The position numbers were made by a program, and so were the translations under genes. The notes under the pieces were generated by a model. It was not told the origin of the DNA. It saw only the letters and a program-made list of their open reading frames with translations, and did no database searches. From Aliicoccus persicus (lineage in GTDB: Bacteria > Bacillota > Bacilli > Staphylococcales > Salinicoccaceae): DNA of 57,031 nucleotides. Of the stretch, positions 18,393 to 28,712 are shown one piece after another. Within the stretch, counting starts at the first letter, position 1. Each line of letters starts with the position of its first letter. The stretch spans positions 177,213-234,243 of the forward strand of contig NZ_FOIT01000003.1 of the NCBI RefSeq assembly GCF_900110815.1, given 5' to 3'.

Positions 18393-19210
18393 GCAAATAC
18401 ACCATATAAAATTGAGAACGTTCCGAGTGCGAAACAGTAGTAACTAAAGATTACTAAGTTTCCACTTTGCATTATACCTTGCAATAACTTCACACCGAAG
18501 TATGTCGCAAATATACATACGATGAAGCTTGCTAAATACCCGAGGCCATACGTCGACATGTTCGGATCTGAAAAAATATCCCCAATTGAAATAAGTGCAG
18601 TACCGAGTGATACAGGGATATAGAGTAAGAATACGAATCTCAGTGCGTCTTTTTGATTTAATCCGACACCAATCGCACCGACTAACGTTGCACCACTGCG
18701 TGAGATTCCGGGCACAAGTGCAATACATTGTGCAAGACCGACAATGATTGCATCTTTTAACTTCAGCTGACCATCGCGTTTTTTTCCACGCTGATTTTTG
18801 ATGATCCATAATGCAACACCTGTAAGTAATAACATTAGCCCGACGAATAATACTGAGACATGATCCCCGATATCATCTTTTAATAACAAGCCGAGTACGC
18901 CAACAGGTATTGTTGCGATGATGAGTAGAATCGTATATCTCATGTCTGTTGTCGCTTTATCGTCTCGTGCGCCTTTAAATATGTAACGCATCACGTTCAT
19001 GAATATATCGATGATGTCCTTGCGGTACACGAAGATGATCGCGATGAGTGAAGCGGTATTTAAAAATATTTCAAACGATAAACCACTCGCCTCAATGCCG
19101 AAAAGTTCTCGTGCGATAACGAGGTGTCCACTCGAAGAAACGGGTATAGGTTCAGTGACCCCTTGTAAGATGCCTAAAAATATATAAGTAATAAATTCTG
19201 TTGTCGTCAT
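18389..19210 (-). CDS. uppP: Undecaprenyl-diphosphatase (UppP/BacA)
   Basis: Integral membrane phosphatase that recycles undecaprenyl pyrophosphate for peptidoglycan and teichoic acid synthesis; overexpression gives bacitracin resistance. About 273 residues with several membrane helices. Catalytic segments: ILQGVTEPIPVSSSGHLV near the N-terminus (the usual form is EG-x-TEF-x-PVSS-x-GH, here with Val replacing Glu at the first acidic position and Pro-Ile after TE) and VPGISRSGATL (about residue 170). The ATG at 19210 is preceded by GGAGG 6 nt upstream, so a longer in-frame TTG start is rejected. It is read divergently from clpB. Confidence 0.93.
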   Translation of the reverse strand: MTTTEFITYIFLGILQGVTEPIPVSSSGHLVIARELFGIEASGLSFEIFLNTASLIAIIFVYRKDIIDIFMNVMRYIFKGARDDKATTDMRYTILLIIATIPVGVLGLLLKDDIGDHVSVLFVGLMLLLTGVALWIIKNQRGKKRDGQLKLKDAIIVGLAQCIALVPGISRSGATLVGAIGVGLNQKDALRFVFLLYIPVSLGTALISIGDIFSDPNMSTYGLGYLASFIVCIFATYFGVKLLQGIMQSGNLVIFSYYCFALGTFSILYGVFA

Positions 19211-19284
19211 AATTGCCTCCAAAAATAGTCTAACTAACTATAGAATATTTGATTTGAAATTGCGAATAATAATATGTAAATCTC

Positions 19285-19312
19285 TTGTAAAAATATGAAA
19301 AAAGCGTATAAT
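19285..19312 (+). promoter_or_regulatory. Sigma-A promoter of clpB
   Basis: TTGTAA (19285-19290) and TATAAT (19307-19312), 16-nt spacer. The CtsR operator begins 9 nt downstream of the -10, so it would cover the transcription start. Confidence 0.7.
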
Positions 19313-19320
19313 TAAGTTAT

Positions 19321-19337
19321 GGTCAAAAAAGGTCAAA
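19321..19337 (+). promoter_or_regulatory. CtsR operator
   Basis: GGTCAAAAAAGGTCAAA, a direct heptad repeat with a 3-nt spacer, is a full match to the CtsR consensus RGTCAAANANRGTCAAA. It lies between the -10 and the clpB start, implying heat-shock derepression by CtsR. Confidence 0.92.
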
Positions 19338-19368
19338 CTCTACAAACTCAAAAGAATGAGGTGTACGT

Positions 19369-21960
19369 ATGGATATTAACAAAATGACCTACACGATGCA
19401 ATCCGTCATAGAACAGGCACAGCAAATTTCAGTAGACCGGCAATTACAATCCATTGAAGGTGAAGCACTAGTATCCGCATTACTCAATGTGAGTGATAGT
19501 ATGTCTAGAGATATTTTAGAACGTGCCAATATCGATGTAAACAAAATGAATGAAGAACTGGATGAAAAACTGAGTAAGTACAACGTCGTAAAAGGTGACA
19601 ACGTACAGTACGGTCAGTATATGTCATCGAATTTTTCTAAAATTTATGACCGTGCCTTAAAGATCATGGATGAGATGGGTGATGATTATATCTCCCAAGA
19701 GCATGCATTGCTCGCTGCCATTGAAATCGATTCGACACTAAAGGAATTTACAGAAGGAAAAGTACATGTCATAGAAGCTATTATTAAAAAAATAAGAGGG
19801 GGTAATCATGTGACGACACAAAATCCAGAAGTTCAATATGAGGTATTGGAAAAGTATGGTCGTGACCTCGTTCAAGAAGTGCGCCAAGGTAATTTGGACC
19901 CGGTCATCGGTCGAGATGAAGAAGTACGCAACACGATTCGCATACTGAGCCGTAAGCGAAAAAACAACCCGGTATTGATCGGTGAACCCGGTGTGGGTAA
20001 AACTGCAATCGTTGAAGGATTAGCACAGCGCATCGTACGTAAAGATGTACCAGATTCGCTGCTCGATAAGACAATCTTTGAACTCGATTTATCCGCACTT
20101 GTTGCTGGTGCAAAATACCGTGGTGAATTTGAAGAACGATTGAAAGCCGTATTAAAAGAAATTAAAGATTCCGATGGTCGAATTATTCTTTTTATCGATG
20201 AAATTCACATGCTCGTCGGTGCTGGGAAAACAGAAGGTGCGATGGACGCAGGGAATATGTTAAAACCGATGCTTGCTCGTGGTGAGCTTCATTGTATCGG
20301 TGCGACGACATTAAATGAGTACCGTGAATATATCGAGAAGGATTCAGCTTTGGAGCGACGTTTCCAAAAAGTTGTTGTTCCTGAGCCGAATATTGAAGAT
20401 ACGATTTCGATTTTACGCGGATTGAAAGAGCGCTACGAAGTGCACCACGGTGTGCGGATTACAGACCGTGCCCTCGTGGCAGCAGCAGAACTTTCAGACC
20501 GCTACATTACTGATCGATTTTTACCAGACAAAGCGATTGATTTAATGGACCAAGCGAGTGCGACGATCCGTACGGAGATGGGTTCGAATCCGACACAGCT
20601 CGACCAGTTGAATCGCCGAGTCATGCAATTGGAAATTGAAGAAGCTGCGTTAAAAGGGGAGTCCGATTCCGTTTCGCGCATGCGACTCGAAGAATTACAA
20701 AAAGAACTTGCGGATGTCAAAGAAGAGCAAGCGACGATTCAACAAAAATTTGATCATGAGAGAGAACAGATACAACTGATCAATGAAAAGCGTGAATCAC
20801 TCGATAAAGCCCGTCAAGAACTTGAAGATGCTGAAAACAATTATGAACTTGAACGTGCAGCAGAGTTGCGACACGGAAAAATTCCTGCGATGGAGAAAGA
20901 ACTCGAGGATGCGATGTCTGAAATTCAAGATGCTGACGGCAACGAATCGCGTTTAATTCGTGAAGTCTTAACCGAAGATGAAATCGGCTATATCGTGTCG
21001 CAATGGACAGGTATTCCTGTTTCTAAGCTGATTGAGACAGAAAAAGACAAGTTGTTGAAGCTCGATGAAATATTGCATGAGCGTGTTGTCGGTCAAGATG
21101 AGCCTGTCGATTTAGTCGCGAATGCAATTATTAGAGCACGTGCAGGAATTAAAGATCCAGAGCGACCAATCGGTAGCTTCCTATTCTTAGGTCCGACAGG
21201 TGTCGGTAAAACAGAGCTTGCGAAAGCACTCGCTTCAACGATGTTTGATAGTGAAAAGCACATGATCCGAATCGACATGAGTGAATACATGGAAAAACAT
21301 GCCGTATCTCGATTGATCGGAGCGCCACCAGGATACGTCGGTCACGAAGAGGGCGGTCAGCTTACAGAAGCGGTACGTCGCCAACCATACTCAGTCATCT
21401 TGATGGATGAGGTGGAGAAAGCACATGGCGATGTATTTAATATACTATTGCAAATGCTAGACGAAGGGCGATTGACAGATTCAAAAGGTCGCACGGTCGA
21501 CTTTAGAAATACGATTATCATCATGACATCCAACATCGGTTCACCAATATTACTCGATAACGTATCAGAAGAGGGTACGATTGATGAAGAAACAAAAGAG
21601 ATGGTCATGAACGAAGTGCATCGATACTTCAAGCCAGAGATTATCAACCGAATCGATGACATCGTTATGTTCAGTCCTTTATCTCAAGAACATATGACAA
21701 TGATCGTCGATAAAATAATCGAAGAACTCAATGCGAGACTCGTCGCGCAGCATATGGATGTGACGATTAGCGATGCGGTGAAAGCGTGGATCGCAGAAGA
21801 AGCATATGAACCACAGTTCGGTGCCCGACCGTTGAAACGCTTTGTGCAGCGCTATATCGAAACACCACTGGCGAAGAAACTGATTGAAAAAGACATGGCC
21901 GAAGGATTACATGTCGACGTCGATTATGTCGATGGCGAGTTGAAGTTTGAGTTTGTTTAG
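19369..21960 (+). CDS. clpB: ClpB disaggregase (Hsp100)
   Basis: Hexameric AAA+ chaperone that works with DnaK to rescue aggregated proteins. 863 residues: N-domain (1 to about 145), NBD1 with Walker [14 protein letters not shown] (about 202-214) and Walker [15 protein letters not shown] (about 271-284), coiled-coil M-domain (about 400-530), NBD2 with [13 protein letters not shown] (about 606-618) and [11 protein letters not shown] (about 675-685). No ClpP-binding IGF loop is seen, consistent with a disaggregase. CtsR operator and promoter lie directly upstream, and a strong terminator follows. An in-frame GTG at codon 148 has its own excellent ribosome binding site (separate entry). Confidence 0.97.
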   Translation: MDINKMTYTMQSVIEQAQQISVDRQLQSIEGEALVSALLNVSDSMSRDILERANIDVNKMNEELDEKLSKYNVVKGDNVQYGQYMSSNFSKIYDRALKIMDEMGDDYISQEHALLAAIEIDSTLKEFTEGKVHVIEAIIKKIRGGNHVTTQNPEVQYEVLEKYGRDLVQEVRQGNLDPVIGRDEEVRNTIRILSRKRKNNPVLIGEPGVGKTAIVEGLAQRIVRKDVPDSLLDKTIFELDLSALVAGAKYRGEFEERLKAVLKEIKDSDGRIILFIDEIHMLVGAGKTEGAMDAGNMLKPMLARGELHCIGATTLNEYREYIEKDSALERRFQKVVVPEPNIEDTISILRGLKERYEVHHGVRITDRALVAAAELSDRYITDRFLPDKAIDLMDQASATIRTEMGSNPTQLDQLNRRVMQLEIEEAALKGESDSVSRMRLEELQKELADVKEEQATIQQKFDHEREQIQLINEKRESLDKARQELEDAENNYELERAAELRHGKIPAMEKELEDAMSEIQDADGNESRLIREVLTEDEIGYIVSQWTGIPVSKLIETEKDKLLKLDEILHERVVGQDEPVDLVANAIIRARAGIKDPERPIGSFLFLGPTGVGKTELAKALASTMFDSEKHMIRIDMSEYMEKHAVSRLIGAPPGYVGHEEGGQLTEAVRRQPYSVILMDEVEKAHGDVFNILLQMLDEGRLTDSKGRTVDFRNTIIIMTSNIGSPILLDNVSEEGTIDEETKEMVMNEVHRYFKPEIINRIDDIVMFSPLSQEHMTMIVDKIIEELNARLVAQHMDVTISDAVKAWIAEEAYEPQFGARPLKRFVQRYIETPLAKKLIEKDMAEGLHVDVDYVDGELKFEFV
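19794..19812 (+). promoter_or_regulatory. Putative internal translation start within clpB
   Basis: AGAGGGGG (19794-19802 region) is followed 7 nt later by an in-frame GTG (19810-19812), codon 148. E. coli makes a short ClpB lacking the N-domain from an internal start at about codon 149, so this site is positioned to do the same. Whether it is used cannot be read from sequence. Confidence 0.6.
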
Positions 21961-21988
21961 ATTGATGTGAATTGAATAGAATATAGAG

Positions 21989-22036
21989 AGGCCCCTATAA
22001 TTGAACGTTTGACGTTCTATTATAGGGGTGTTTTTG
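21989..22036 (+). terminator. Terminator after clpB
   Basis: CCCCTATAAT ... ATTATAGGGG, with an inner GAACGT/ACGTTC pairing, then TGTTTTT. Confidence 0.9.
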
Positions 22037-22039
22037 TAG

Positions 22040-22737
22040 CCTGCTACTTCAGGCATGAAAAAAGGGTGAAGTAGCGGCTTTTTGTTTTTACTGCTACTTC
22101 AGACTGAAAAATGGTGGTGAAGTAGCAGCTTGTTGTTCCCCGCCAATTCAAGCCGAAAAAGTGAGTTGAATTGGCAGCTTTTTGTATTTCCTGCCAATTC
22201 AGGGCTGAAAAGGACTTTGAATTGGCAGCTTTTGAAATTCTCTGCCAACTCAAGGGTGAAAAATACTTTGAATTGGCAGCTTACATATTCATCGCTACTT
22301 CAGATAAAAAATCAGGCTTGAAGTAGCGACTATTTGAACTTATCACTAACTCAGGCCAAGAATTAGCTTTGAAGTAGCGAGGTTGAGAGTCTCGTGCTTA
22401 CTCAGACAAAAAATATGAGGTGAGTAAGCACGGAATGTCGTCTCGTGCTCACTCAGATCAAAAAAGTGCGATGAGTAAGCACGGAATGTCGTCTCGTGCT
22501 CACTCAGATCAAAAAAGTGCGATGAGTAAGCATGGAATCTCGTCTTGTGCTCACTCAGATCAAAAAAACGCGGTGAGTAAGAACGGAATCTCGTCTCGTG
22601 CTCACTCAGACCAAAAAAGTGCGGTGAGTAAGCATGGAATGTCGTCTCGTGGTAACTCAGGTAGAAAAAGCGGCGTGAGTTACCACGATTTGGGATTTCA
22701 TGATAACTCAGATCAAAAAGCGGGGTGAGTAAGCACG
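22040..22737. repeat. 14-unit array of ~51-bp hairpins with changing stems
   Basis: Fourteen hairpins in tandem. Units 8-14 begin at exact 51-bp steps (22390, 22441, 22492, 22543, 22594, 22645, 22696); earlier units step by 49-51 bp. Each unit is a 9-12-bp inverted repeat ending TCA, a 15-16-nt loop containing an A-run then G-rich bases, and a complementary arm starting TGA. Stem sequence changes along the array with both arms changing together: GCTACTTCA/TGAAGTAGC (units 1, 2, 6), GCCAATTCA/TGAATTGGC (3-5), GTGCTTACTCA/TGAGTAAGCAC type (8-12), GGTAACTCA/TGAGTTACC (13). Units 7 and 14 are mismatched. Lies between convergent clpB and ehuA. Small open frames here only reflect the period being divisible by three. 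Confidence 0.9.
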
Positions 22738-22762
22738 GCCCCCAATCTCAATCAAAAACTAT

Positions 22763-22796
22763 ACAAAAATCCCCACACAAACGCGTTGTGTGGGGC
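22763..22796 (-). terminator. Terminator of the ehuBCDA operon
   Basis: Minus strand: CCCCACACAA-cgcg-TTTGTGTGGGG followed by ATTTTT. Confidence 0.85.
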
Positions 22797-22817
22797 AACC
22801 ATACAAAATCCAATTCC

Positions 22818-23669
22818 TTAATCCGCTCTGAATCGTTTCAAGAAGTCTTGTAATCTCGGGTTCTCTGAATGTTCAATGACTTCTGAGGCAGAACCGCTCT
22901 CGGCAATTTTACCGCCATCTAAAAATAGGACGCGGTCTGCAATTTCTAAGGCGAAGTCCATCTCATGTGTTACCATAACCATCGCCATTTCTTCTGTACG
23001 TGCTAAGTCACGGATAACCTCAAGTACTTCACCGACTAGTTCTGGGTCCAGTGCAGATGTTACCTCGTCAAATAGCATGATCTTCGGTTTCATCACAAGC
23101 GCGCGTGCCATTGCGACACGCTGCTTTTGCCCACCAGATAAACTAGACGGATACATATCAAGCTTGTCACCTAACCCGACGCGCGAGAGCATCTCTTTAG
23201 AGAGCTCGATCGCTTCATTTTTAGGCATCTTGCGCACGCTTGTCAATGGCATGACGCAGTTATTCAAAATCGTTTTATGTGGGAACAAGTTAAAGTGTTG
23301 GAACACCATGCCGATGTCATCACGAATGCCATGTAGGTGTTTATCGGAAGCGCGCACCATCTCACCATTTCCTTTTTCCATCTTCCACAAGTTCTCTCCA
23401 TCGACGATAATGTCACCCTCAGACGGTTCTTCAAGCGTCATCAACATGCGGATAATCGTCGTCTTACCAGACCCCGATGGTCCAATAATTGCAATTTTCT
23501 CTGACGGATAAATATCTAAATTGATCCCTTTTAACACATGCACATCACCAAAGGATTTGTGCACATCTTTGTAACTGACAATGGGATTAGCATTGTAGTC
23601 CACTTCTTGTTCTACAACTTCCTCGTCTGTTTGATCCTGTGTTGTCATTTCTTCTTCTCTAGTGGCCAT
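22818..23669 (-). CDS. ehuA: EhuA-type amino-acid/ectoine ABC transporter ATPase
   Basis: Cytosolic ATP-binding subunit of a polar-amino-acid-family importer. Walker A IIGPSGSGKTT (about residues 61-71), Q-loop VFQHFNLFPH, signature LSGGQKQRVAMARAL, Walker B IMLFDEVTSALDP and VTHEMDFAL are all intact. The first 25 residues form an unusual acidic extension (EEVVEQEVDYN region) not needed for the fold. The start codon overlaps the permease stop (TAATG, 1 nt shared). Last gene of the four-gene unit. The EhuA assignment rests mainly on the binding protein and operon order; a general glutamine-type transporter is the alternative. Confidence 0.85.
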   Translation of the reverse strand: MATREEEMTTQDQTDEEVVEQEVDYNANPIVSYKDVHKSFGDVHVLKGINLDIYPSEKIAIIGPSGSGKTTIIRMLMTLEEPSEGDIIVDGENLWKMEKGNGEMVRASDKHLHGIRDDIGMVFQHFNLFPHKTILNNCVMPLTSVRKMPKNEAIELSKEMLSRVGLGDKLDMYPSSLSGGQKQRVAMARALVMKPKIMLFDEVTSALDPELVGEVLEVIRDLARTEEMAMVMVTHEMDFALEIADRVLFLDGGKIAESGSASEVIEHSENPRLQDFLKRFRAD

Positions 23670-24448
23670 TATACTTCAACCCTTTCTCTAGCTTTTTTCA
23701 GTGACGGATTATTCCGTTTAATCTTGTCTTCCAACCAGCGGATAAGCAGTGCAGTTGGATAACTCATAACAAGGAATAAGAGCGCCGCAATAGTTAGTGG
23801 CTCTAAGTAAGACCAGTTTTGTGAACCGAAGTTTCTTGCAAGCTGTAAAATACCGAGTACACCGATAGTCGCTGCCAACGGTACTTCTTTAAATAAGATA
23901 ATCAAGTAGTTACCTAGCATTGGTATCGTTGGTGGTATGGCTTGTGGCAGGATAATTTTTGTCCACTTATCAAACTTAGTCATATTGAGTGCTATCGATG
24001 CTTCAGTCTGTCCTTTTGGCACACTTTCAATTCCCGAACGATAAACTTCGGCAATATATGTGGAGAAGTGTACGCCGAGTGCGATTAAACCTGCCATAAA
24101 TGGTGTGAAACTAATATCAACAAATTGCAACATCGGCAAGCCGTAATACACGAAAAAGATTTGAATTAACGGTGGTGTAGAACGGATAAATTCTCTAATC
24201 CAATAGAATATCAAGTTTACAAATCGAAATGGCGTGCTTTCAAGTAATAACCAAAAGAACCCTAAAACTAACGAGAGTGCGAAAGTGGTTACTGTAAGTA
24301 ACAAGGTAATTTGTATACCTTGTGCAACGATTGGCAATGCTTCCATAAATGTTTCATTCGACCAATATGTCAAATCTATCGGCGTGTATTCATTGATGAA
24401 ATTCTCTAACCAACCGACTTCACCCAATGTCAAAAAGTCTTTGCTCAT
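23669..24448 (-). CDS. ehuD: EhuD-type ABC transporter permease
   Basis: Inner-membrane permease of the HisM/GlnP class, 259 residues. The EAA loop that docks the ATPase is visible as GQTEASIALNMTKFDKWTKI. Several membrane helices, the first preceded by a soluble N-terminal stretch (EYTPIDLTYW). FIRSTPPLIQIFFVYYGLP is characteristic of amino-acid-family permeases. It overlaps both neighbours by 1 nt (TAATG), indicating translational coupling. Paralogue of the adjacent ehuC; the pair should form a heterodimeric channel. Confidence 0.85.
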   Translation of the reverse strand: MSKDFLTLGEVGWLENFINEYTPIDLTYWSNETFMEALPIVAQGIQITLLLTVTTFALSLVLGFFWLLLESTPFRFVNLIFYWIREFIRSTPPLIQIFFVYYGLPMLQFVDISFTPFMAGLIALGVHFSTYIAEVYRSGIESVPKGQTEASIALNMTKFDKWTKIILPQAIPPTIPMLGNYLIILFKEVPLAATIGVLGILQLARNFGSQNWSYLEPLTIAALLFLVMSYPTALLIRWLEDKIKRNNPSLKKARERVEV

Positions 24449-25110
24449 TAAGTTGCAGCTCCTTTCTTCGCAATCTTCTCACCTTTTTTAGAGAGATAGA
24501 TTAAAGGTAATGCAATGATGAAGTAAATAATTAACAAGATAAAGTAAACCATTGCACCTTCTGACAGATTCGATGATCGGTATACGTCACCAAAGTATAA
24601 AATATCTGTGACACCGATGAGTGAAACGAGAGAAGTACCTTTTAGTATTTGTATAGAATAGTTACCAAACTCAGGTAACATGAGTCGGAGTGCTTGGGGT
24701 AATATAACGAGTCTCATGCGCTGGAATCGCGTCATGTTTAAAGCTATACTCGCTTCAGTTTGACCTTTATCTACTGAGATGACTGAAGTTCTTACAACTT
24801 CAGAAAGGTACGCACCGTAGTTTAATCCGATGGCAATGACACCGATCCACCAGGCAGATGCAATATTTATGCCGAGCAACATCGGAATTGCGTATTGGAG
24901 CCAGAACAATTGAACGATAAGTGATGTACCTCTAAAGAATTCAACATAAACGGCCGTGATACCACGGATAATAGTAATATTAGACAAACGACATAGCCCT
25001 GCAACAAATGCCATCACATAAGAAAAGGCTGCCGCTGCTAAAAAGATCGAAGTCGTTACGCCAAAACCTTGAATGACGTACCGAATGATATCTGGTACAG
25101 ACTCAAACAT
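24448..25110 (-). CDS. ehuC: EhuC-type ABC transporter permease
   Basis: 220-residue permease of the amino-acid family. The motifs EFFRGTSLIVQLFWLQYAIP and EAA loop GQTEASIALNMTRFQRMRL closely parallel those of ehuD. Predicted five membrane segments. It follows the binding-protein gene after about 107 nt and overlaps ehuD by 1 nt. The gap before it carries no obvious promoter, so it is presumably in the same transcript. Confidence 0.85.
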   Translation of the reverse strand: MFESVPDIIRYVIQGFGVTTSIFLAAAAFSYVMAFVAGLCRLSNITIIRGITAVYVEFFRGTSLIVQLFWLQYAIPMLLGINIASAWWIGVIAIGLNYGAYLSEVVRTSVISVDKGQTEASIALNMTRFQRMRLVILPQALRLMLPEFGNYSIQILKGTSLVSLIGVTDILYFGDVYRSSNLSEGAMVYFILLIIYFIIALPLIYLSKKGEKIAKKGAAT

Positions 25111-25217
25111 AAATTCTCTCCTTTCAAAAAATGAATAGCCCAGTATATCCTAAAGGAAGTGACTGGGCTATAGTATAAAACATAGAAGTATATTTCAATT
25201 TAAGCGCTTATAGGAAT

Positions 25218-26474
25218 TTATGCTGCGTCTTCCTCATCTGCTTCTTCTTCATCTACTTCTTCTTCTTCAACTGCCTCTTCTTCATCTGTGTCTACATCTT
25301 CAGCATCATCTTCTGTATCTTCTTCAGAATCAGCTTCTTCTTCAGCTGGAGCACACAGTTCATCTACAGAAACTTCACCAACTTCAACTCTGTTTGCTTC
25401 AGCTGTGAAACCTTCAGCATTATCAAGTATTTCATCGATTGTACCATCTTCGATTAATACCTCAAGTGCTTCATTATATGCATCTCTTAATTCCTCATCA
25501 TCAAGTGCGAATGCAACAGCACCATAACTTGGAATACCATTGATGTCTGGTTGTTCGAAATCTTCAACGATTTCTACTTCGTCGCTACCTAATGATTCGT
25601 AAGCCGCTCTTAATGTATTCTCTGTTGCAGCAGTAACGTCAGCATTACCTGATTGAACTGCAGCAAGCTGCCCTGGAATATCAGCAACTGATAATACTTG
25701 GTTGTCAATGTCCACGCCTTCTTGTTCTAAGAAGTCAAACTGCGTTGTACCTGACATCAGTGCAACAGTGATATCTGGATTATCTGCGATATCAGCATAG
25801 CTGTAAATTTCTTCAGGGTTACCTTCAGCAACAACTAAACCTTCACCGTATTGCATCTCTGGATTTGCAAACAATGCTGTTTCACAACGATCAGGTAAGA
25901 TAGCCATACCTGCTGTAATCGCATCATATTGACCTGCTTGTACACCTGGGATAAGTTCTGCCCAGTCTGTTAAGCGCCCTTCCATTTCAGTGACACCCAT
26001 CTCTTCAAATACAGCAGTAGCAATATCTATTGCTGCACCTTGTAACTCACCAGAATCAGTATCCATGTATGCATATGGTGGTTCATTAGAGAAACCAACG
26101 GATACACCGTTTTCTTGTAACTCTTGAACACGTTCACTTACTTCACCATCATCGCCATTTTCGGCTGTATCAGCGTCTTCATCTTCTTCAGTTGATTCTT
26201 CGTCAGAATCTTCCGCATCTGTATCTTCTTCAGACTCTTCGTCATCAGTTGATTCCTCATCCTCAGCAGATTCTTCGTCCTCGGTCGACTCTTCATCGTC
26301 AGTTGATTCTTCTGAATCTTCTTCTTCTGCTGTTTCTTCCTCATCTACGACCTCTTCTGTTTCAACATCCTCTTCATTATCTCCATTTTCAGCGTCGTCT
26401 CCCTCATCGGCACAAGCACCGAGTAGTAAAACTGCTGATAATGAACTTAACGAAAGTATCTTATATAAAGACAC
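25218..26474 (-). CDS. ehuB: EhuB-like substrate-binding lipoprotein with long acidic linker and tail
   Basis: Lipoprotein: signal peptide with lipobox LLGAC (Cys 21). A stretch of about 95 residues almost entirely Glu, Asp, Ser and Thr follows, then a periplasmic-binding-protein fold of the amino-acid/ectoine class: VGFSNEPPYAYMD, LIPGVQAGQYDAITAGMAILPDRCETALFANP, ALMSGTTQFDFLEQ. A second acidic stretch of about 40 residues forms the C-terminus. The PDRCE-F and C-terminal LCA features resemble EhuB of ectoine/hydroxyectoine transporters, so compatible-solute uptake is the best guess; substrate not proven. The linker codons form a short degenerate tandem repeat. GTG start with AGGAGG about 10 nt upstream. 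Confidence 0.82.
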   Translation of the reverse strand: MSLYKILSLSSLSAVLLLGACADEGDDAENGDNEEDVETEEVVDEEETAEEEDSEESTDDEESTEDEESAEDEESTDDEESEEDTDAEDSDEESTEEDEDADTAENGDDGEVSERVQELQENGVSVGFSNEPPYAYMDTDSGELQGAAIDIATAVFEEMGVTEMEGRLTDWAELIPGVQAGQYDAITAGMAILPDRCETALFANPEMQYGEGLVVAEGNPEEIYSYADIADNPDITVALMSGTTQFDFLEQEGVDIDNQVLSVADIPGQLAAVQSGNADVTAATENTLRAAYESLGSDEVEIVEDFEQPDINGIPSYGAVAFALDDEELRDAYNEALEVLIEDGTIDEILDNAEGFTAEANRVEVGEVSVDELCAPAEEEADSEEDTEDDAEDVDTDEEEAVEEEEVDEEEADEEDAA

Positions 26475-26517
26475 TTTACCAACCTCCTATAAAATAGTTA
26501 TATATAATGCGTACCCT

Positions 26518-26547
26518 ATGATACATGAGATAATCATAAAATGGCAA
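26518..26547 (-). promoter_or_regulatory. Possible promoter of ehuBCDA
   Basis: Minus strand TTGCCA (26547-26542) and TATCAT (26523-26518), 18-nt spacer, about 45 nt upstream of the ehuB start. Confidence 0.4.
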
Positions 26548-26604
26548 ATTAATTAAAAATTCATGAAAAATGTATATTTAAAGATGTGATTGAAAGTTGC
26601 TCTA

Positions 26605-28363
<1,759 letters not shown>

Positions 28364-28463
28364 GTGACAATTGCCTCCACTCAGTAATTTCTATTACAAC
28401 TATTTTAACACAAATAGCAACATTAAATATATTAATAATCTAAAAAAATTAATGGAAATTATA

Positions 28464-28492
28464 TTGTAATCGCTTACAGATTCATTTATAGT
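28464..28492 (+). promoter_or_regulatory. Promoter of oppDFBC with overlapping cre (CcpA) site
   Basis: TTGTAA (28464-28469) and TATAGT (28487-28492), exactly 17 nt apart. TGTAATCGCTTACA (28465-28478) is a perfect match to the cre consensus TGWAANCGNTNWCA and overlaps the -35, a position expected to give CcpA repression. The leader to the oppD start would be about 215 nt. No riboswitch was recognised in it. A weak CodY-like motif (10 of 15) lies at 28552-28566. Confidence 0.7.
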
Positions 28493-28712
28493 AGTTTAGT
28501 GATGATTATTGGATGAAATCATCGTTTTCCAAACATTGTAAATTTGTTCCGCCGAATTCTGACAATTATAAAATATAGTTTGCATTTGAAATATCTAAGC
28601 ATTAAAATAGTTCTATGCTATAGAATACGTTTGCAATCATGATGTTGAAATATTGTCAATATATATTCGCGAAGTTTGCATTGTATAGTATTAGAAAGAA
28701 TAGGTGATGGGA

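Noticed and set aside
22420-22728. A 102-codon open frame encoding 17-residue repeats (SKHGMSSRAHSDQK type)
   Set aside because: It lies wholly in the hairpin array; the 51-bp period is divisible by three, which keeps a frame open by chance. No ribosome binding site, and the second array gives similar frames on either strand.
22040-22737. CRISPR array
   Set aside because: The repeated parts are hairpin arms that vary between units, the loops are similar to each other rather than unique spacers, and no cas gene is in the window.
26190-26497. Leucine/glutamine-rich open frame antisense to the ehuB acidic linker
   Set aside because: It is the shadow of the E/D-rich codons on the other strand (LLL/HLH-type composition) with no ribosome binding site.
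28493-28712. Riboswitch in the long oppD leader
   Set aside because: The leader is about 215 nt but I recognise no conserved aptamer; only a weak CodY-like motif is visible.
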